The position numbers and the translations under genes were made by a program. The notes under the pieces were generated by a model. The model was given only the letters and a program-made list of their open reading frames with translations, was not told where the DNA came from and did no database searches. Positions 1 to 11,574 of a stretch of 64,000 nt of DNA are shown one piece after another; within the stretch, counting starts at the first letter, position 1; every line of letters begins with the position of its first letter. Source of the DNA: Liolophura sinensis (taxonomy: Eukaryota; Mollusca; Polyplacophora; Chitonida; Chitonidae); NCBI RefSeq assembly GCF_032854445.1, contig NC_088306.1:28741764-28805763 (forward strand), read 5' to 3'.

Positions 1-1328
1 TACTATTTACCCAAAATCTATTCTACAATTTACCCACGATATCTTCTACTATTTGCCCACAATCTGTTCTACTATCAACCTACAATGTGTTCTACTATTT
101 ACCTACAACCTGTTCTGCTATTTACCAACAATCTCTTGGACAATTTACCTGTAATCTCTTGTACTACAATCTGTTTTGCTATTTATCTACAAGGTGTTCT
201 ACTATTTACCTAAAATCTGTTCTATTATTTAAGTACAATCTGTTTTACAATTACATTTTACCTCTAATCTCTTCTACTAATTACTTGCATTTTGTTCTCC
301 TAATAACCTATAATGTCTTCTACTATTTACCTGCAATCCTTTTTGCTTTTTACCTGGAATCTCTTCTACTATTTACCTACAATCTGTTCTGCTATTTACC
401 TGCAATCTCGTCTAATATTTACCTATATTCTCTTCTTCTATTTTACTAAATACCTACAATCTGTTCTATTATTTACCTACACACTGTTCTACTATTTACC
501 AACGATCTGTTCCACTATATACCTACAATGTCTTCTACTGTTTACATGCAATCCGTTTTACTATTTACCCATAATCTATTCTACTACTTACCCAGACTCT
601 GTTCTACTATTGACCTACAATCAGTTTTGCCATTTACCCACCATCTCTGCTACTATTTACCTACAGTTTGTTTTAAGTATTTACCCAAAACCTCTCCTAC
701 AATTTATCTACGATATCTTCTACTATTTCACTACAATCTCTTCTACTATTTACGTACAGTCTGTTTAACTATTTAACTAAAATCTCTTGTACTATTTACC
801 TGTCATCTCTTGTACTAATTACCTGCAATCTGTTCTGCTATTAACCTACAATCTATTCTACTAGGTACCTTTAATCTCTACTACTATTTACCTGCAATCT
901 GTTCTACTATTTACCTACAATATCTCCTATACTATTTATCTACAATGTGTTCTACTATTTACATACAATCTGTGCTGCTATTTACCTGCAATCTGTTCGG
1001 GTGATTGCCTACATTGTCCTCTACTATTTACGTACAATTTGCTTTAGAATTTACCCAAAATCTGTTCTACTAATTACCTACGATATCTTCCACTATTTCC
1101 CTACAATCTCTTCTACTTTTTACCTATAATCCGTAATGCCTTGTACAATTTACCTGTGATCTCTTGTACTATTTCCCTAGAATCTGTTTTGACTTTTACC
1201 TACGAGGTGTTCTGCAATTTACCTACAATATCTTTATTTATTTACCTGCAATCTCTTCTCTCATTTGTCTACAATCTCTTCTACTATTTACCCACAATCT
1301 CTTCTATTACATACCTACATTCTGTTCT
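1..1328 (+). repeat. 23-bp minisatellite, array block 1a
   Basis: Tandem array with a 23-bp period and core TTTACCTACAATCTGTTCT followed by a short CTA-rich joint. The unit is pyrimidine-rich on the plus strand and has no stop codon in any plus frame. Because 23 is not a multiple of 3, the translation cycles through three frames and gives a 23-residue Leu/Tyr/Ser-rich pseudo-repeat. Units vary by point changes and small indels. The array runs off the left edge of the window. No gene is supported here. Confidence 0.95.
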
Positions 1329-1534
1329 GGGGGCCTCTGTGGCTGAGTTGTTTAGCGCGCTAGCGCAGCGTAATGACTCAGTAGTCTCTCACCAACGCGG
1401 TCGCTGTGAATTCAAGTTCAGCTCATTCTGCCTTCTTCTCCGGCCGTACGTGGGAAGGTTTGCCAGAAACCTGCGGATGGTCGTGGGTTTCCCCCATCGT
1501 AGTACAACGTAGAGCACCAATGAAAAAAAAAAAA
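1329..1534 (+). mobile_element. tRNA-derived SINE (family 1), copy in array block 1
   Basis: It starts GGGGGCCTCTGTGGCTGAGT, with a tRNA-like A-box region, followed by a B-box-like GAATTCAAGTTCAG and an A-rich end near 1,534. The array motif TCTGTTCTG occurs on both sides and may be the target-site duplication. Compared with longer copies at 38.4 kb and 58.5 kb, the part between the cccc(c)gg stretch and the GTAGTACAAC-like tail is missing, so this is an internally deleted short variant. The same insertion occurs at 5,090 and 14,535, so it happened before the segment was duplicated. Confidence 0.85.
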
Positions 1535-2920
1535 CAATCTGTTCTGATCTTTTTCTAAAATCGGTTCTACCATTTACCTACAAGATGCTCAACTTTTTAC
1601 CTACTATGTGTTATGCTATTTGTCTCCAATCTGTTCTACAATTTACCCACAATTTGTTCTTCTCCTGACTTACAATCTGTTCCGCTATTTACCTACTCTC
1701 TGCTTTACTGTTTACCTACAATCTTTTCTAATATTTACTTACAATCTGTTTTTCTATTTACCTAAAATCTCTTCTGCTATTTACCTACAATCTCTTTTAT
1801 TGTTGACCCACAATCTATTCCACGATTTATCCACAATCTGCTCTATTATTTACCTACAATCGCTTCTGCTATTTTCCTACAAACTGTTCTACTTATTATC
1901 CACAATCTATTCTGCTATTTACCTACAATCTGTTCTCCTGTTTACCTACAAATTTTTCTACTATTTACTTACTATCTGTTCTGCTGTTTATCTGCAATCT
2001 GTTCTAAAATTTCCCCACAATCTGTTCTGCTCTTCACCTACAATCTGTTCTACTAATTACCTACTATCTACTCTTCTATTTTTCTACTATTTACCTACAA
2101 TCTGTTCTTCTATTGGTCTACAATCTGTTGTACAATTTATCCACAATCTGTTCTCCTTTTTACCTACAATCTGTTCTGCTATTTACATACAATCTGTTTT
2201 TCTAAATACCAACATTGTGTTCTATTCTTTACCCAAAATATTTTCTACTATTTACATGCAATTTGTTCTACTATTTACGTACAATCTCTTCCACTGTCTA
2301 TCTACAATCTTTTGTACCATTTACCTACGATCTCTTCAACTATTTACCTACATTCGGATCTTTTATTTACCCACAACCTTGTGCACAATTTACTTTCAAT
2401 CTCTTGTACTGTTTTCCTACAATCTGTTTTGCTAATGACCTACAATGTGTTCCACCATTTATCTAAAATCTGTTCGTCTATTTACTTACAACATCTTCTG
2501 TTATCTACCTGCAATCTGATGTACTATTTACTTACTATCTCTTCTACTTTTTACCTGCAATCTGGTCTGCTATTAACCTACAATTTCTTCTCCTAATTAC
2601 CTAAAATCTCTTCTATTTTTTACCCACAATGTGTTCTACTATTTACATACAAGCTGTTCTATTAATTACCTACGATCTCTTCTACTATTTACCCACAATC
2701 TGTTCTACTATTTACCCACATTCTATTCTACCCTTTGCCTACTATCTGTTAGCCTATTTACCCACCTTTTGTTCTACTATTTACTCAAAATCTGTTCTAC
2801 TATTTACCAACACTTTCTTCGACTATTTACCTGTAATCTGTTCTACTATTTAAACACAAGCTGTTCTACGATTTACCTACAATCTGTTTTTTCTTTACCT
2901 ACAATATTTTCTACTAATTA
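1535..2920 (+). repeat. 23-bp minisatellite, array block 1b
   Basis: Continuation of the 23-bp array after the SINE. It contains open frames of up to 275 codons that arise only because the repeat lacks stops. The block ends at the sharp transition to non-repetitive spacer DNA. Confidence 0.95.
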
Positions 2921-4019
2921 AACCTAGCGTAAATGGGAAAGTTTTGACAGTGTTCTAGCTATGACCTTGTTACATAGAGTCTTCTTACAAAATTGATTGA
3001 AAGTTAAAGCAAAATCGACATATAAATATAAAAAGGAGGAAAACACAAACGATAAAAACGTACCAAAACAGCATCCTTAAACCTTGGTAGAACAGCTAAA
3101 ACTCTCAAAACTTAGAAAAGCTGCTTGCACAATATACCCGAAAAGTGTCCAGAGTCGAGGCGATTTTGTGACACGATACATCTGTCAAATTTGTGGACAC
3201 AAAACTGCATGGTAAAGTGCATATAAGGTACCAAAACACTGACCACAAATGTAGCAGTGCAATGTGAGATAAATACAACGAGTGGCAACACATGATTTTA
3301 AATCTGATAATTTATAATCATAATAAGGTAAATAGTTTTTGATACCAGGTAAACGTAGGTTTGCTTGCCAAAACGGAGACGGGAATATAACTGGGTGTTT
3401 TAAAATAGTGTTACAACCACCTCCGGTTAGTGGTTTTATGGTAAGGCCATTAAGCTTTACATTTTGCAATCTATTGATGTCAGAATGTCCATGCAATAAT
3501 ACAAAATTCAAAAGTTCTTGTAACTGTGTCATGGCGACTAACATACTTATCTACAGTTTTTGAACAGTAATCTTTATTGCCGTTATCAAAGTTTTACAAG
3601 AAAGCTGTAAATATCACGGACAAATAAACGGCACAGTTTTTATTTTCTTCCAGGCATGGATTATGTACTCTCCGAATCTTGCGAAGAGACATTTGGTAAG
3701 TTTGGTGTCCTTTCCTCCATTATGATGTCATCTGGAACATTATTTCGGTCATGTCTTATCTGTGTTCAATTTCATCATAACCAGAGAGAAAATTGCAGCA
3801 AGGCTCAGGAATCAGTCTTGACAGGTTTACAGTTTATTAGATTTCCTGTTAAAACTAGCTAAAAAGATCAGCAAAGAGTTTTTGAGGAGTGAAGTGCAAA
3901 TCAGAGTTCTTTTCACAGTATTCTGTAGGATTGTTTTTTGACATTTAAAATTTGTCTGATAAATATTTGACGTGTAGAAGCGGTTTTTTCCCCCAGAGAA
4001 ACATGTTAACTGCTACGGC
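2921..4019. other. Higher-order repeat spacer 1 (non-repetitive, ~1.1 kb)
   Basis: Single-copy-like DNA between array blocks 1 and 2, repeated at 6,684-7,489 plus 13,159-13,470 and at 15,681-16,775. The offset to copy 2 is 3,763 bp. It holds the 42-bp exon-like cassette at 3,654-3,695. The minus strand has a 119-codon open frame (3,544-3,185) that is nearly identical in copy 2 but broken in copy 3; I do not treat it as a gene. Confidence 0.85.
3654..3695 (+). CDS. 42-bp cassette exon candidate, copy 1
   Basis: The stretch is preceded by a long pyrimidine tract ending TTTTATTTTCTTCCAG and followed directly by GTAAGTTTGG, so both splice signals look strong. It is 42 bp (14 codons), which keeps frame if duplicated. 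Read in phase 1 it gives MDYVLSESCEETF plus shared glycine codons at each junction. That phase is open in all three copies and matches the phase of the Ser/Thr-rich candidate terminal exon at 22,319. All three phases are open in this copy, so the frame is inferred. I recognise no protein family. It could be an alternatively used exon of a plus-strand gene that begins left of the window, or a chance splice-like island carried along by the repeat. Confidence 0.4.
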
Positions 4020-5089
4020 TGTATTTACAACTATTTACCTAGAATCTCTTTTAATATTTACCTACAATCTCTTCTACTATTTACCTACAATCCTTTCTGC
4101 TATTTACCTGGAATCTTTTTTAATATTTACCAACAATCTGTTCTGCTATTTACCTGCAATCTCTTCTAATATTTACCTATATTTTCTTCTACTATTTACC
4201 TATTTTACTAAATACCTACAATCTGTTCTACTATTTACCCACACACTGTTGTACTATTCACCAACGATCTGTTCCACTATATACCTACAATGTCGTCTAC
4301 TGTTTACATGCAATCCGTTTTACTATTTACCCCTAATCTATTCTACTATTTACCCAGACTGTGTTCTACTATTCACCTGCAATCAGTTTTGCCATTTACC
4401 TACAATCTCTGCTACTATTTACCCACAGTTTGTTTTAAATATTTACTCTAAACCTGTCCTACTATTTATTAACAATATCTTCTGCTATTTCACTACATTC
4501 TCTTCTACTATTTACGTACAATCTGTTTAACTATTTAACTAAGATCTCTTGTACTATTTACTTGTCATCTCTTGTACTAATTACCTGCAATGTGTTCTAC
4601 TATTAACCTACAATCTATTCTACTAGGTACCTTTAATCTCTTCTACTATTTACCTGCAATCTGTTCTACTATTTACCTACAATATCTCCTCTACTTTTTA
4701 TCTACAATGTGTTCTACTTTTTACCTACAATCTGTGCTGCTATTTACCTGCAATCTGTTCGGGTGATTGCCTATATTGTCTTCTACTATTTACGTACAGT
4801 TTGCTTTAGTATTTACCCAAAATCTGTTCTGCTAAATACCTACGATATCTTCCACTATTTCCCTACAATCTCTTCTACTTTTTACCTACAATCCATAATG
4901 CATTCTACAATTTAGCTGTGATCTCTTGTACTATTTCCCTAGAATCTGTTTTGACTTTTACCTACGAGGTGTTCTGCAATTTACCTACAATATCTTTATT
5001 TATTTACCTGCAATCTCGTCTCTCATTTGTCTACAACCATTCTACTATTTACCCACAATCTCTTCTATTACATACCTACATTATGTTCT
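4020..5089 (+). repeat. 23-bp minisatellite, array block 2a
   Basis: Second block of the 23-bp array. It begins after the spacer end around GTTAACTGCTACGGCTG. Unit order and many private variants match block 1 closely, showing duplication of the whole segment rather than independent expansion. Confidence 0.95.
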
Positions 5090-5300
5090 GGGGGCCTCCG
5101 TGGCTCAGTTGTTTAGCGCGCTAGCGCAGCGTAATGATTCAGGAGTCTCTCACCAATGCGGTCGCTGTGAGTTCAAGTTCAGCTCATTCTGGCTTCTTCT
5201 CCGGCCGTACGTGGGAAGGTTTGCAGAAACCTGCGGATGGTCGTGGGTTTCAACCGGCGTAGTACGACGTAGAGCACCAATATAAAAAACCAAAAAAACT
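5090..5300 (+). mobile_element. tRNA-derived SINE (family 1), copy in array block 2
   Basis: Duplicate of the SINE at 1,329, with the A-box region TGGCTCAGTTGTTTAGCGC and B-box region GTGAGTTCAAGTTCAG. It ends in a short A-rich tail followed by the array. Its head (CCTCCGTGGCTCAGTTG) is closer to the usual form of this SINE than copy 1. Confidence 0.85.
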
Positions 5301-6683
5301 AATCTGTTCTGATCTTTTCTAAAATCGGTTCTATCATTTACCTACAATCCGCTCTACTATTTACCTACTATGTGTTATGCTCTTTGTTTCCAATCTGTTC
5401 TACAATTTACCCACAATTTGTTCTTCTCCTGACTTACAATCTGTTCCGCTATTTACCTACTCTCTGCTTTACTGTTTACCTACAATCTTTTCTAATATTT
5501 ACTTACAATCTGTTTTTCTATTTACCTAAAATCTCTTCTGCTATTTACCTACAATCTCTTTTATTGTTGACCCACAATCTATTCCACGATTTATCCACAA
5601 TCTGCTCTAATATTTACCTACAATCTCTTCTGCTATTTTCCTACAAACTGTTCTACTTATTATCCACAATCTATTCTGCTATTTACCTACAATCTGTTCT
5701 CCTGTTTACCTACATTTTTTTCTACTATTTACTTACTGTCTATTCTGCTATTTATCTGCAATCTGTTCTAAATTTCCCCACAATCTGTTCTGCTCTTCAC
5801 CTACAATCTGTTCTACTACTTACCTACTATCTGCTCTTCTATTTTTCTACTATTTACCTACTATCTGTTCTTCTATTGGTCTACAATCTGTTGTACAATT
5901 TATCCACAATCTGTTCTCCTTTTTACCTACAATCTGTTCTGCTATTTACATACAATCTGTTTTTCTAAATACCAACATTGTGTTCTATTCTTTACCAAAA
6001 ATGTTTTCTACTATTTACATACAATTTGTTCTACTATTCAAGTACAATCTCTTCCACTGTCTACCTACAATCTTTTGTACCATTTATCTACGATCTCTTC
6101 AACTATTTACCTACAATCTGATCCCTTATTTACCCACAACCTTGTGCACAATTTGCTTTCAATCTCTTGTACATTTTTCCTACAATCTGTTTTGCTAATG
6201 ACCTACAATGTGTTCCACCATTTATCTAAAATCTGTTCGTCTATTTACTTACAACATCTTCTGTTATTTACCTGCAATCTGATGTACTATTTACTTACTA
6301 TTTCTTCTACTTTTCACCTGCAATCTGGTCTGCTATTAACCTACAATTTCTTCTCCTAATTACCTAAAATCTCTTCTATTTTTTACCCACAATGTGTTCT
6401 ACTATTTACATACAAGCTGTTCTATTAATTACCTACGATCTCTTCTACTATTTACCCACAATCTGTTCTACTATTTACCCACATTCTATTCTACCCTTTG
6501 CCTACTATCTGTTAGCCTATTTACCCACCTTTTGTTCTACTATTTACTCAAAATCTGTTCTACTATTTACCTACACTTTCTTCGACTATTTACCTGTAAT
6601 CTGTTCTACTATTTAAACACAAGCTGTTCTACGATTTACCTACCATTTGTTTTTTCTTTACCTACAATATTTTCTACTAATTA
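5301..6683 (+). repeat. 23-bp minisatellite, array block 2b
   Basis: Continuation of block 2 after the SINE. It aligns with 1,535-2,920 at a constant offset near 3,763 bp and carries the same order of unit variants. Confidence 0.95.
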
Positions 6684-7476
6684 AACATAGCGTAAATGGG
6701 AAAGTTTTGACAGTGTTCTAGCTATGACCTTGTTCCATACAGTCTTCTTACAAAATTGATTGAAAGTTAAAGGAAAATCGACATATAAAGATAAAAAGGA
6801 GGAAAACACAAACGATAAAAACGTACCAAAACAGCATCCTTAAACCTTGGTAGAACAGCTAAAACTCTCAAAACTTAGAAAAGGTACTTGCACAATATAC
6901 CCGAAATGTGTCCAGAGTCGAGGCGATTTTGTGACACGATACATCTGTCAAATTTGTGGACACAAAACTGCATGGTAAAGTGCATATAAGGTACCAAAAC
7001 ACTGACCACAAATGTAGCAGTGCAATGTGAGATAAATACAACGAGTGGCAACACATGATTTTAAATCTGATAATTTATAAACATAATAAGGTAAGTAGTT
7101 TTTGATACCAGGTAAACGTAGGTTTGCTCGCCAAAACGGAGACGGGAATATAACTGGGTGTTTTAAAATAGTGTTACAACCACCTCCGGTTAGTGGTTTT
7201 ATGGTAAGGCCATTAAGCTTTACATTTTGCAATCTATTGATGTCAGAATGTCCATGCAATAATACAAAACTCAAAAGTTCTTGTAACTGTGTCATGGCGA
7301 CTAACATACACATCTACAGTTTTTTGAACAGTAATCTTTATTGCCGTTATCAAAGTTTTACAAGAAAGCTGTAAATATCACGGACAAATAAACGGCACAG
7401 TTTTTATTTTCTTCCAGGCATGGATTATGTACTCTCCGAATCTTGCGAAGAGACATTAGGTAAGTTTGGTGTCCTT
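6684..7476. other. Higher-order repeat spacer 2, left part
   Basis: Second copy of the ~1.1-kb spacer, nearly identical to 2,921-3,715. It is interrupted by the LINE at 7,490, and its remainder continues at 13,159. It contains cassette exon copy 2. Confidence 0.85.
7418..7459 (+). CDS. 42-bp cassette exon candidate, copy 2
   Basis: Same acceptor (TTTTATTTTCTTCCAG) and donor (GTAAGTTTGG) as copy 1. It differs from copy 1 by one base (T to A at exon position 41). In phase 1 this changes Phe to Leu; in phase 0 it would create TAG, which favours phase 1 if the exon is coding. The LINE inserted only 30 bp downstream of the donor, inside the intron. Confidence 0.4.
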   Translation, partial: AWIMYSPNLAKRH

Positions 7477-7489
7477 TCCTCCACTATGA
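7477..7489. repeat. Left target-site duplication of the LINE
   Basis: TCCTCCACTATGA, 13 bp, repeated exactly at 13,159-13,171 on the other side of the LINE. Copy 3 of the spacer (around 16,475) shows the same site uninterrupted, which confirms the insertion point. Confidence 0.9.
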
Positions 7490-7652
7490 GAGTGAGTGAG
7501 TGAGTGAAAGTTTTAACGTCGCTTTCAACAATATTTCAGTTTTATCGCGACAATAAAACGTCAAATAGTCGATCTACTACGGATAATTCATTTACTATTT
7601 AGTGAAAAATGACACCAGAAGTCATATAACAAACACAGACGGTAGTTTAAAA

Positions 7653-10600
7653 TTACAGCTTTCCTGCCATACCAATGGCAGAGAGAAAGTCAAAAATAGT
7701 ATCACTTTCTACAGAATTGAAAAGTTCTGAAAGAGAGCTCACGTGATAAAAGGAATCTCGTACAGGAGCAAAGTCGCCACAGTCAAGCAATATGTGCTTG
7801 ACTGTGAACCGTTGATCACAAGCAAAGCAATGAGGAGCATCTTCTCCTTTTAACAAATACCCATGCGTAGCACGTGTGTGACCGATACGACACCTCCTCA
7901 AAATGCAAGAGCGGAGACGATGCCGTGAAAGGGAAGGTGCTGGACCAACAAACTGACGAATATCATGCAGTTTGTTGGTTGTCTGGCCATCCCATTGAGC
8001 CTGAAATAAGCGCTTGATATAGGAGCAAATAAGTGAACGCAAGTCCGAATATGGAACGTCAGTTTGGGTAGTAACGGAATGCAAAGCCGCCTTCGCGGCT
8101 TCATCTGCAGCAGTATTCCCAGGGATACCCATATGCCCGGGCACCCAACAAAAGACAATGATAAAATCTTCATTAAGTCGTTTAAACATCTCCCTGATAG
8201 ACAGAATGTCTGGATGTACAGGCGAACTAGCCCGAATTGCCTGGAGGCAGGAAAGGGAGTCAGAGCAGATGAGAAATGTGCTACCTACTAGCTCTGGAAT
8301 GGACCGAAGTGCGCACAAAATTGCCTTGGCTTCCGCAGTAAATACAGAACACGAATATGGAAACCGAGTTGAAATGGTTCTGGGTCCAAGGACAGCGGCA
8401 GAGGCCACGCCATCATCATTCTTGGAACCGTCAGTGAATATGCGGTGATAAAATGGATACTTTGAACACATATTACTAAACTCCTGCTGGTATACTAAAG
8501 GGTTGGTGGAACATTTCTTCAGGGAGGAGAGCGAGGTATCAACCTAAGGCTCAGGACATAACCACGGTGGATCTTCCTGGATGCGTATGGGGGTGATAGT
8601 ATCCAGCCCAAGTCCAGCTGCTTGCACATGTTCCTGGATGCGGACACCCAGTGGAGGAACAATGGATGGCTTCTGAGCATATAAGTCTTCAAATTCCGGG
8701 TGGAAGACACAATCAAAGGCTGGGTTGGATGGATTGGCTCTAAGCTTGGTGATATACTGTAAGGATAGTTTAGTTCTTCGAAGCTCCAGGGGAGGCTCGT
8801 TTGCTTCAACATACAGACTCTCCACAGGAGAGGTACGGAAAGCACCTAAGCACAACCGTAGGGCCTGGTGATGTACAGTATTGAGTTTCTTCAACTGGGA
8901 GCGTGACGCACCTCCATAAACACTGCAGGCATAGTCTAGCTTAGAACGAATCAGTGCTCGATAGAGCTGAAGTAGGGTTTCATGATCCCCTCCCCATCGA
9001 GCACTAGAGACAACCTCCAACATATCAAGCGCCTTTAGGCATCTGGCTCTAAGATAATTAATGTGAGATTTAAATGTAAGGTGCTTATCGAAGATCACCC
9101 CGAGGAATTTTGCCTCCGGCACAACCCCATCAAGGTTGTGCCGGAGGCAAAATTCCTCGGGGTGATCTTCGATAAGCACCTTACATTTAAATCTCACATT
9201 AATTATCTTAGATGGGTCCCCACCCATCTAAAAATACCTTGGGGTCTTCATGGGGGAAGTACTTCCGACAAAAGTGTACACAGTTAGTCTTCGACTTGGA
9301 GAACTTAAATCCGTTCTCCAGTGCCCAGGCATGGATTTTGTTAAGGCAAATCTGCAGCTGTCTCCCAATAGTCTGCATACCTTTGCCTCGACAAGAGATA
9401 CCAAGATCGTCCACAAAAAGGGACGCATTCATACTAGGAGATAAAACTCTGGCAAGGCTATTAATCTTAATGCTAAAGAGAGTAACTGATAAAATGCTGC
9501 CTTGAGGAACCCCCTGGTCTTGTTCAAAGTAGTCAGATAGGGTAGCCCCAACCCGAACTTGGAAGTGACGATGGTATAAGAATTTACGAATAAAGTCAGG
9601 AAGCCGACCTCTAAGTCCAAATCCATGCATATCTTTCATAATGCCATATTTCCAAGTAGTGTCATATGCCTTTTCCAGATCAAAAAAGACAGATACGACA
9701 TGGTCACTATTAACGATACCGTTCTTAACAAAGCATTCTAGACGAACAAGGTGATCAACAGTACTGCGATTCTTTCGAAATCCACATTGAATGTCGCTTA
9801 TCAACTCATTAGTCTCCAAAGACCAAACCAAGCGATCGTTAATCATTCTCTCCATAGTCTTGCATACACAACTGGTTAAGGAAATAGGACGATAGTTATT
9901 TGGATCGGTAATATCCTTTCCGGGCTTTGGGATGGGGACAATAATAACGTTTTGCCATGAGGCAGGAAAATTCCCGGAAATCCAAATGGTATTAAAAATT
10001 CCAAGAAGCACCCTCAAGGAAGATTCTAGAAGGTGTCGTAAAAGCTGATAGTGGATATCATCTGGCCCTGGAGTTGAGTCATGGGCCTTGCTCAGGGATG
10101 CGGATAGTTCATGTAGAGAAAATGTAGCATTGTAGGATTCTTCATTTGAGGATGTAAAATCAAGAGGACTTGCCTCGGTCCGTTCCTTGTTACGCTGGAA
10201 CTGAGGCAAGTAATTATTTGAAGACGAATAGTGCGCAAAAGAAGCGCCCAACCTATTGGCTATGTCAAGTTTTTCTGTCAAAGAATTATTCCCATCTTTA
10301 AGATGATTGACAGTGACATTGGATCCCTTGCCTTTGATGCGTTGGGTCATATTCCAGACTTTTGACATAGGGGTACGATGATTAATCTTAGAAACATAAC
10401 GTTTCCAAGAGTCACGTTTGGACTGTTTGATAGTACTACGAGCTTTAGCTCGAGTACGCCTAACATCGTCTAAATTACCGGGTGATGGTCTACATCGGTA
10501 CACGCGCTCAGCACGTTTCCTGAAACGCCTAGCTCGTTTACAGTCTTCCGTGAATTACGGTTTCTTAATACGAGGAACCGCACAAGATTTCGGGATACAT

Positions 10601-11409
10601 TTGGAGGCTACATCGATTAGCTGATCCGAGAATAACTGGATAGGATCAACTGCATCAAGAAAAAGGTCGCTAGTAAGTGTTTCACCACACAGAACAGCAA
10701 AGCGGGGTCAGTCTGCTTTATCATAATTAAAGCGTGGAAGGGAGGAAAATACCGGCTCCCCAAGGGTAAGTATGGTGGGGAAGTGGTCGCTTCCGCACAG
10801 ATCATCATGGACGCTCCAGCTGAATTCCGATCTTAGCCCTGCATCAGCCAGAGCTAAATCAAGGACCGAATAAATTCCCTTTGCAGGATGAAGGTAAATA
10901 TGTGTGCCATCATTTAAGACGCATAGAGAGATATTAGATATAAAATCCTCCAATACAGAGCCCTTCTGGTTACGTTTAGAGTCACCCCAGAGAACACTAT
11001 GGGCATTAAAGTCCCCCAAAAGAAGACACGGCTTAGGTAATTGGTCATATAAATTTTGCAGCTCTTGTTGGTGAAGAGTAGAAGGTGGTATATAAATAGA
11101 ACAGATTGTTAATACTATACCCAGTGTGATACACACCGCCACCGCCTGCAAATCGGTGTTCAGTGCCATTCTATTGTGTATTACACCCTGCCTAATCAAA
11201 AGAGAAGAACCCCCTGATGCCTTTCCATTCGTAGACGTGGCAACAGCGTCATGAGATACATAACCTCGACATTGATAACTAGGATCAGTCATCAGAGTTT
11301 CCTGCAAGCTAAAAGCTACAGGATTGAGGTCTTGAGCTAACATCTGGAGCTCTGCGAGGCTACACCTCAATCCTCTACAGTTCCACTGTAAGATCTTTGT
11401 AGTAGCCAT
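7653..11409 (-). pseudogene. LINE ORF2: endonuclease, reverse transcriptase, RNase H (broken)
   Basis: The endonuclease (11,409-10,708) shows LQWNCRGLR, a QET site, GDFNAHSVLWG and SDHFPTI. The reverse transcriptase (10,503-9,208) shows NNYRPISLTSCVCKTMERM, GFRKNRSTVDHLVRLE, FFDLEKAYDTTWKYG, GVPQGSILS and SLFVDDLG, the last a variant of the FADD active-site motif. RNase H (8,471-7,653) shows FTDGSK, AEAKAIL, CSDSLSCLQA and WVPGHMGIPGN, the usual acidic and histidine residues. Endonuclease and RT share one frame, broken by TGA near 10,708 and a TAA near 10,557. A 97-bp palindromic insertion near 9,130-9,228 shifts the frame, and a TAG near 8,541 precedes RNase H. The protein would have cut the target, primed and copied the element RNA. 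Confidence 0.93.
9048..9212. repeat. Perfect 79-bp inverted repeat with 7-bp spacer inside the LINE RT region
   Basis: Arms 9,048-9,126 and 9,134-9,212 are exact reverse complements around the spacer CCATCAA. Next to it, 9,208-9,217 and 9,222-9,231 form a second 10-bp inverted pair around CCCC. The normal ORF2 coding sequence reads through one arm; the other arm is an inverted extra copy. Extra DNA of 97 bp lies between two copies of CCCATC (9,126-9,131 and 9,223-9,228), which points to a template switch at microhomology, or to an assembly or read artefact. Confidence 0.9.
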
Positions 11410-11574
11410 TATTAATATTTATTTATTCTTTTTCTTTTTTCTGGACTTCTTGTACATGGCTGCCCTACGCTAAGCAAAATCCTCCTGTGACAACGTTATC
11501 AACTTCCTCTGCTTTTTAACCTTGTCAACTTTAGAGTCTCGTCGCAATGTGCGATAATACCACCCCAGGGATGT

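Noticed and set aside
1329-1420. Functional tRNA gene at the SINE heads (also 5,090, 14,535, 37,143)
   Set aside because: A- and B-box-like motifs are present, but the sequences do not fold as a full cloverleaf by eye and are attached to SINE bodies with A-rich tails.
1-2921. Open frames of up to 275 codons in the 23-bp array (and at 4-6.7, 13.4-15.7, 17.5-21.3 kb)
   Set aside because: All three plus frames are open because the unit has no stop. The translation merely cycles the same 23 residues, and frames begin and end at random unit variants.
3185-3544. 119-codon minus-strand frame repeated at 6,948-7,313
   Set aside because: Copies 1 and 2 are recent duplicates, so sharing proves little; the few differences change amino acids, and copy 3 (16,061-16,294) is broken.
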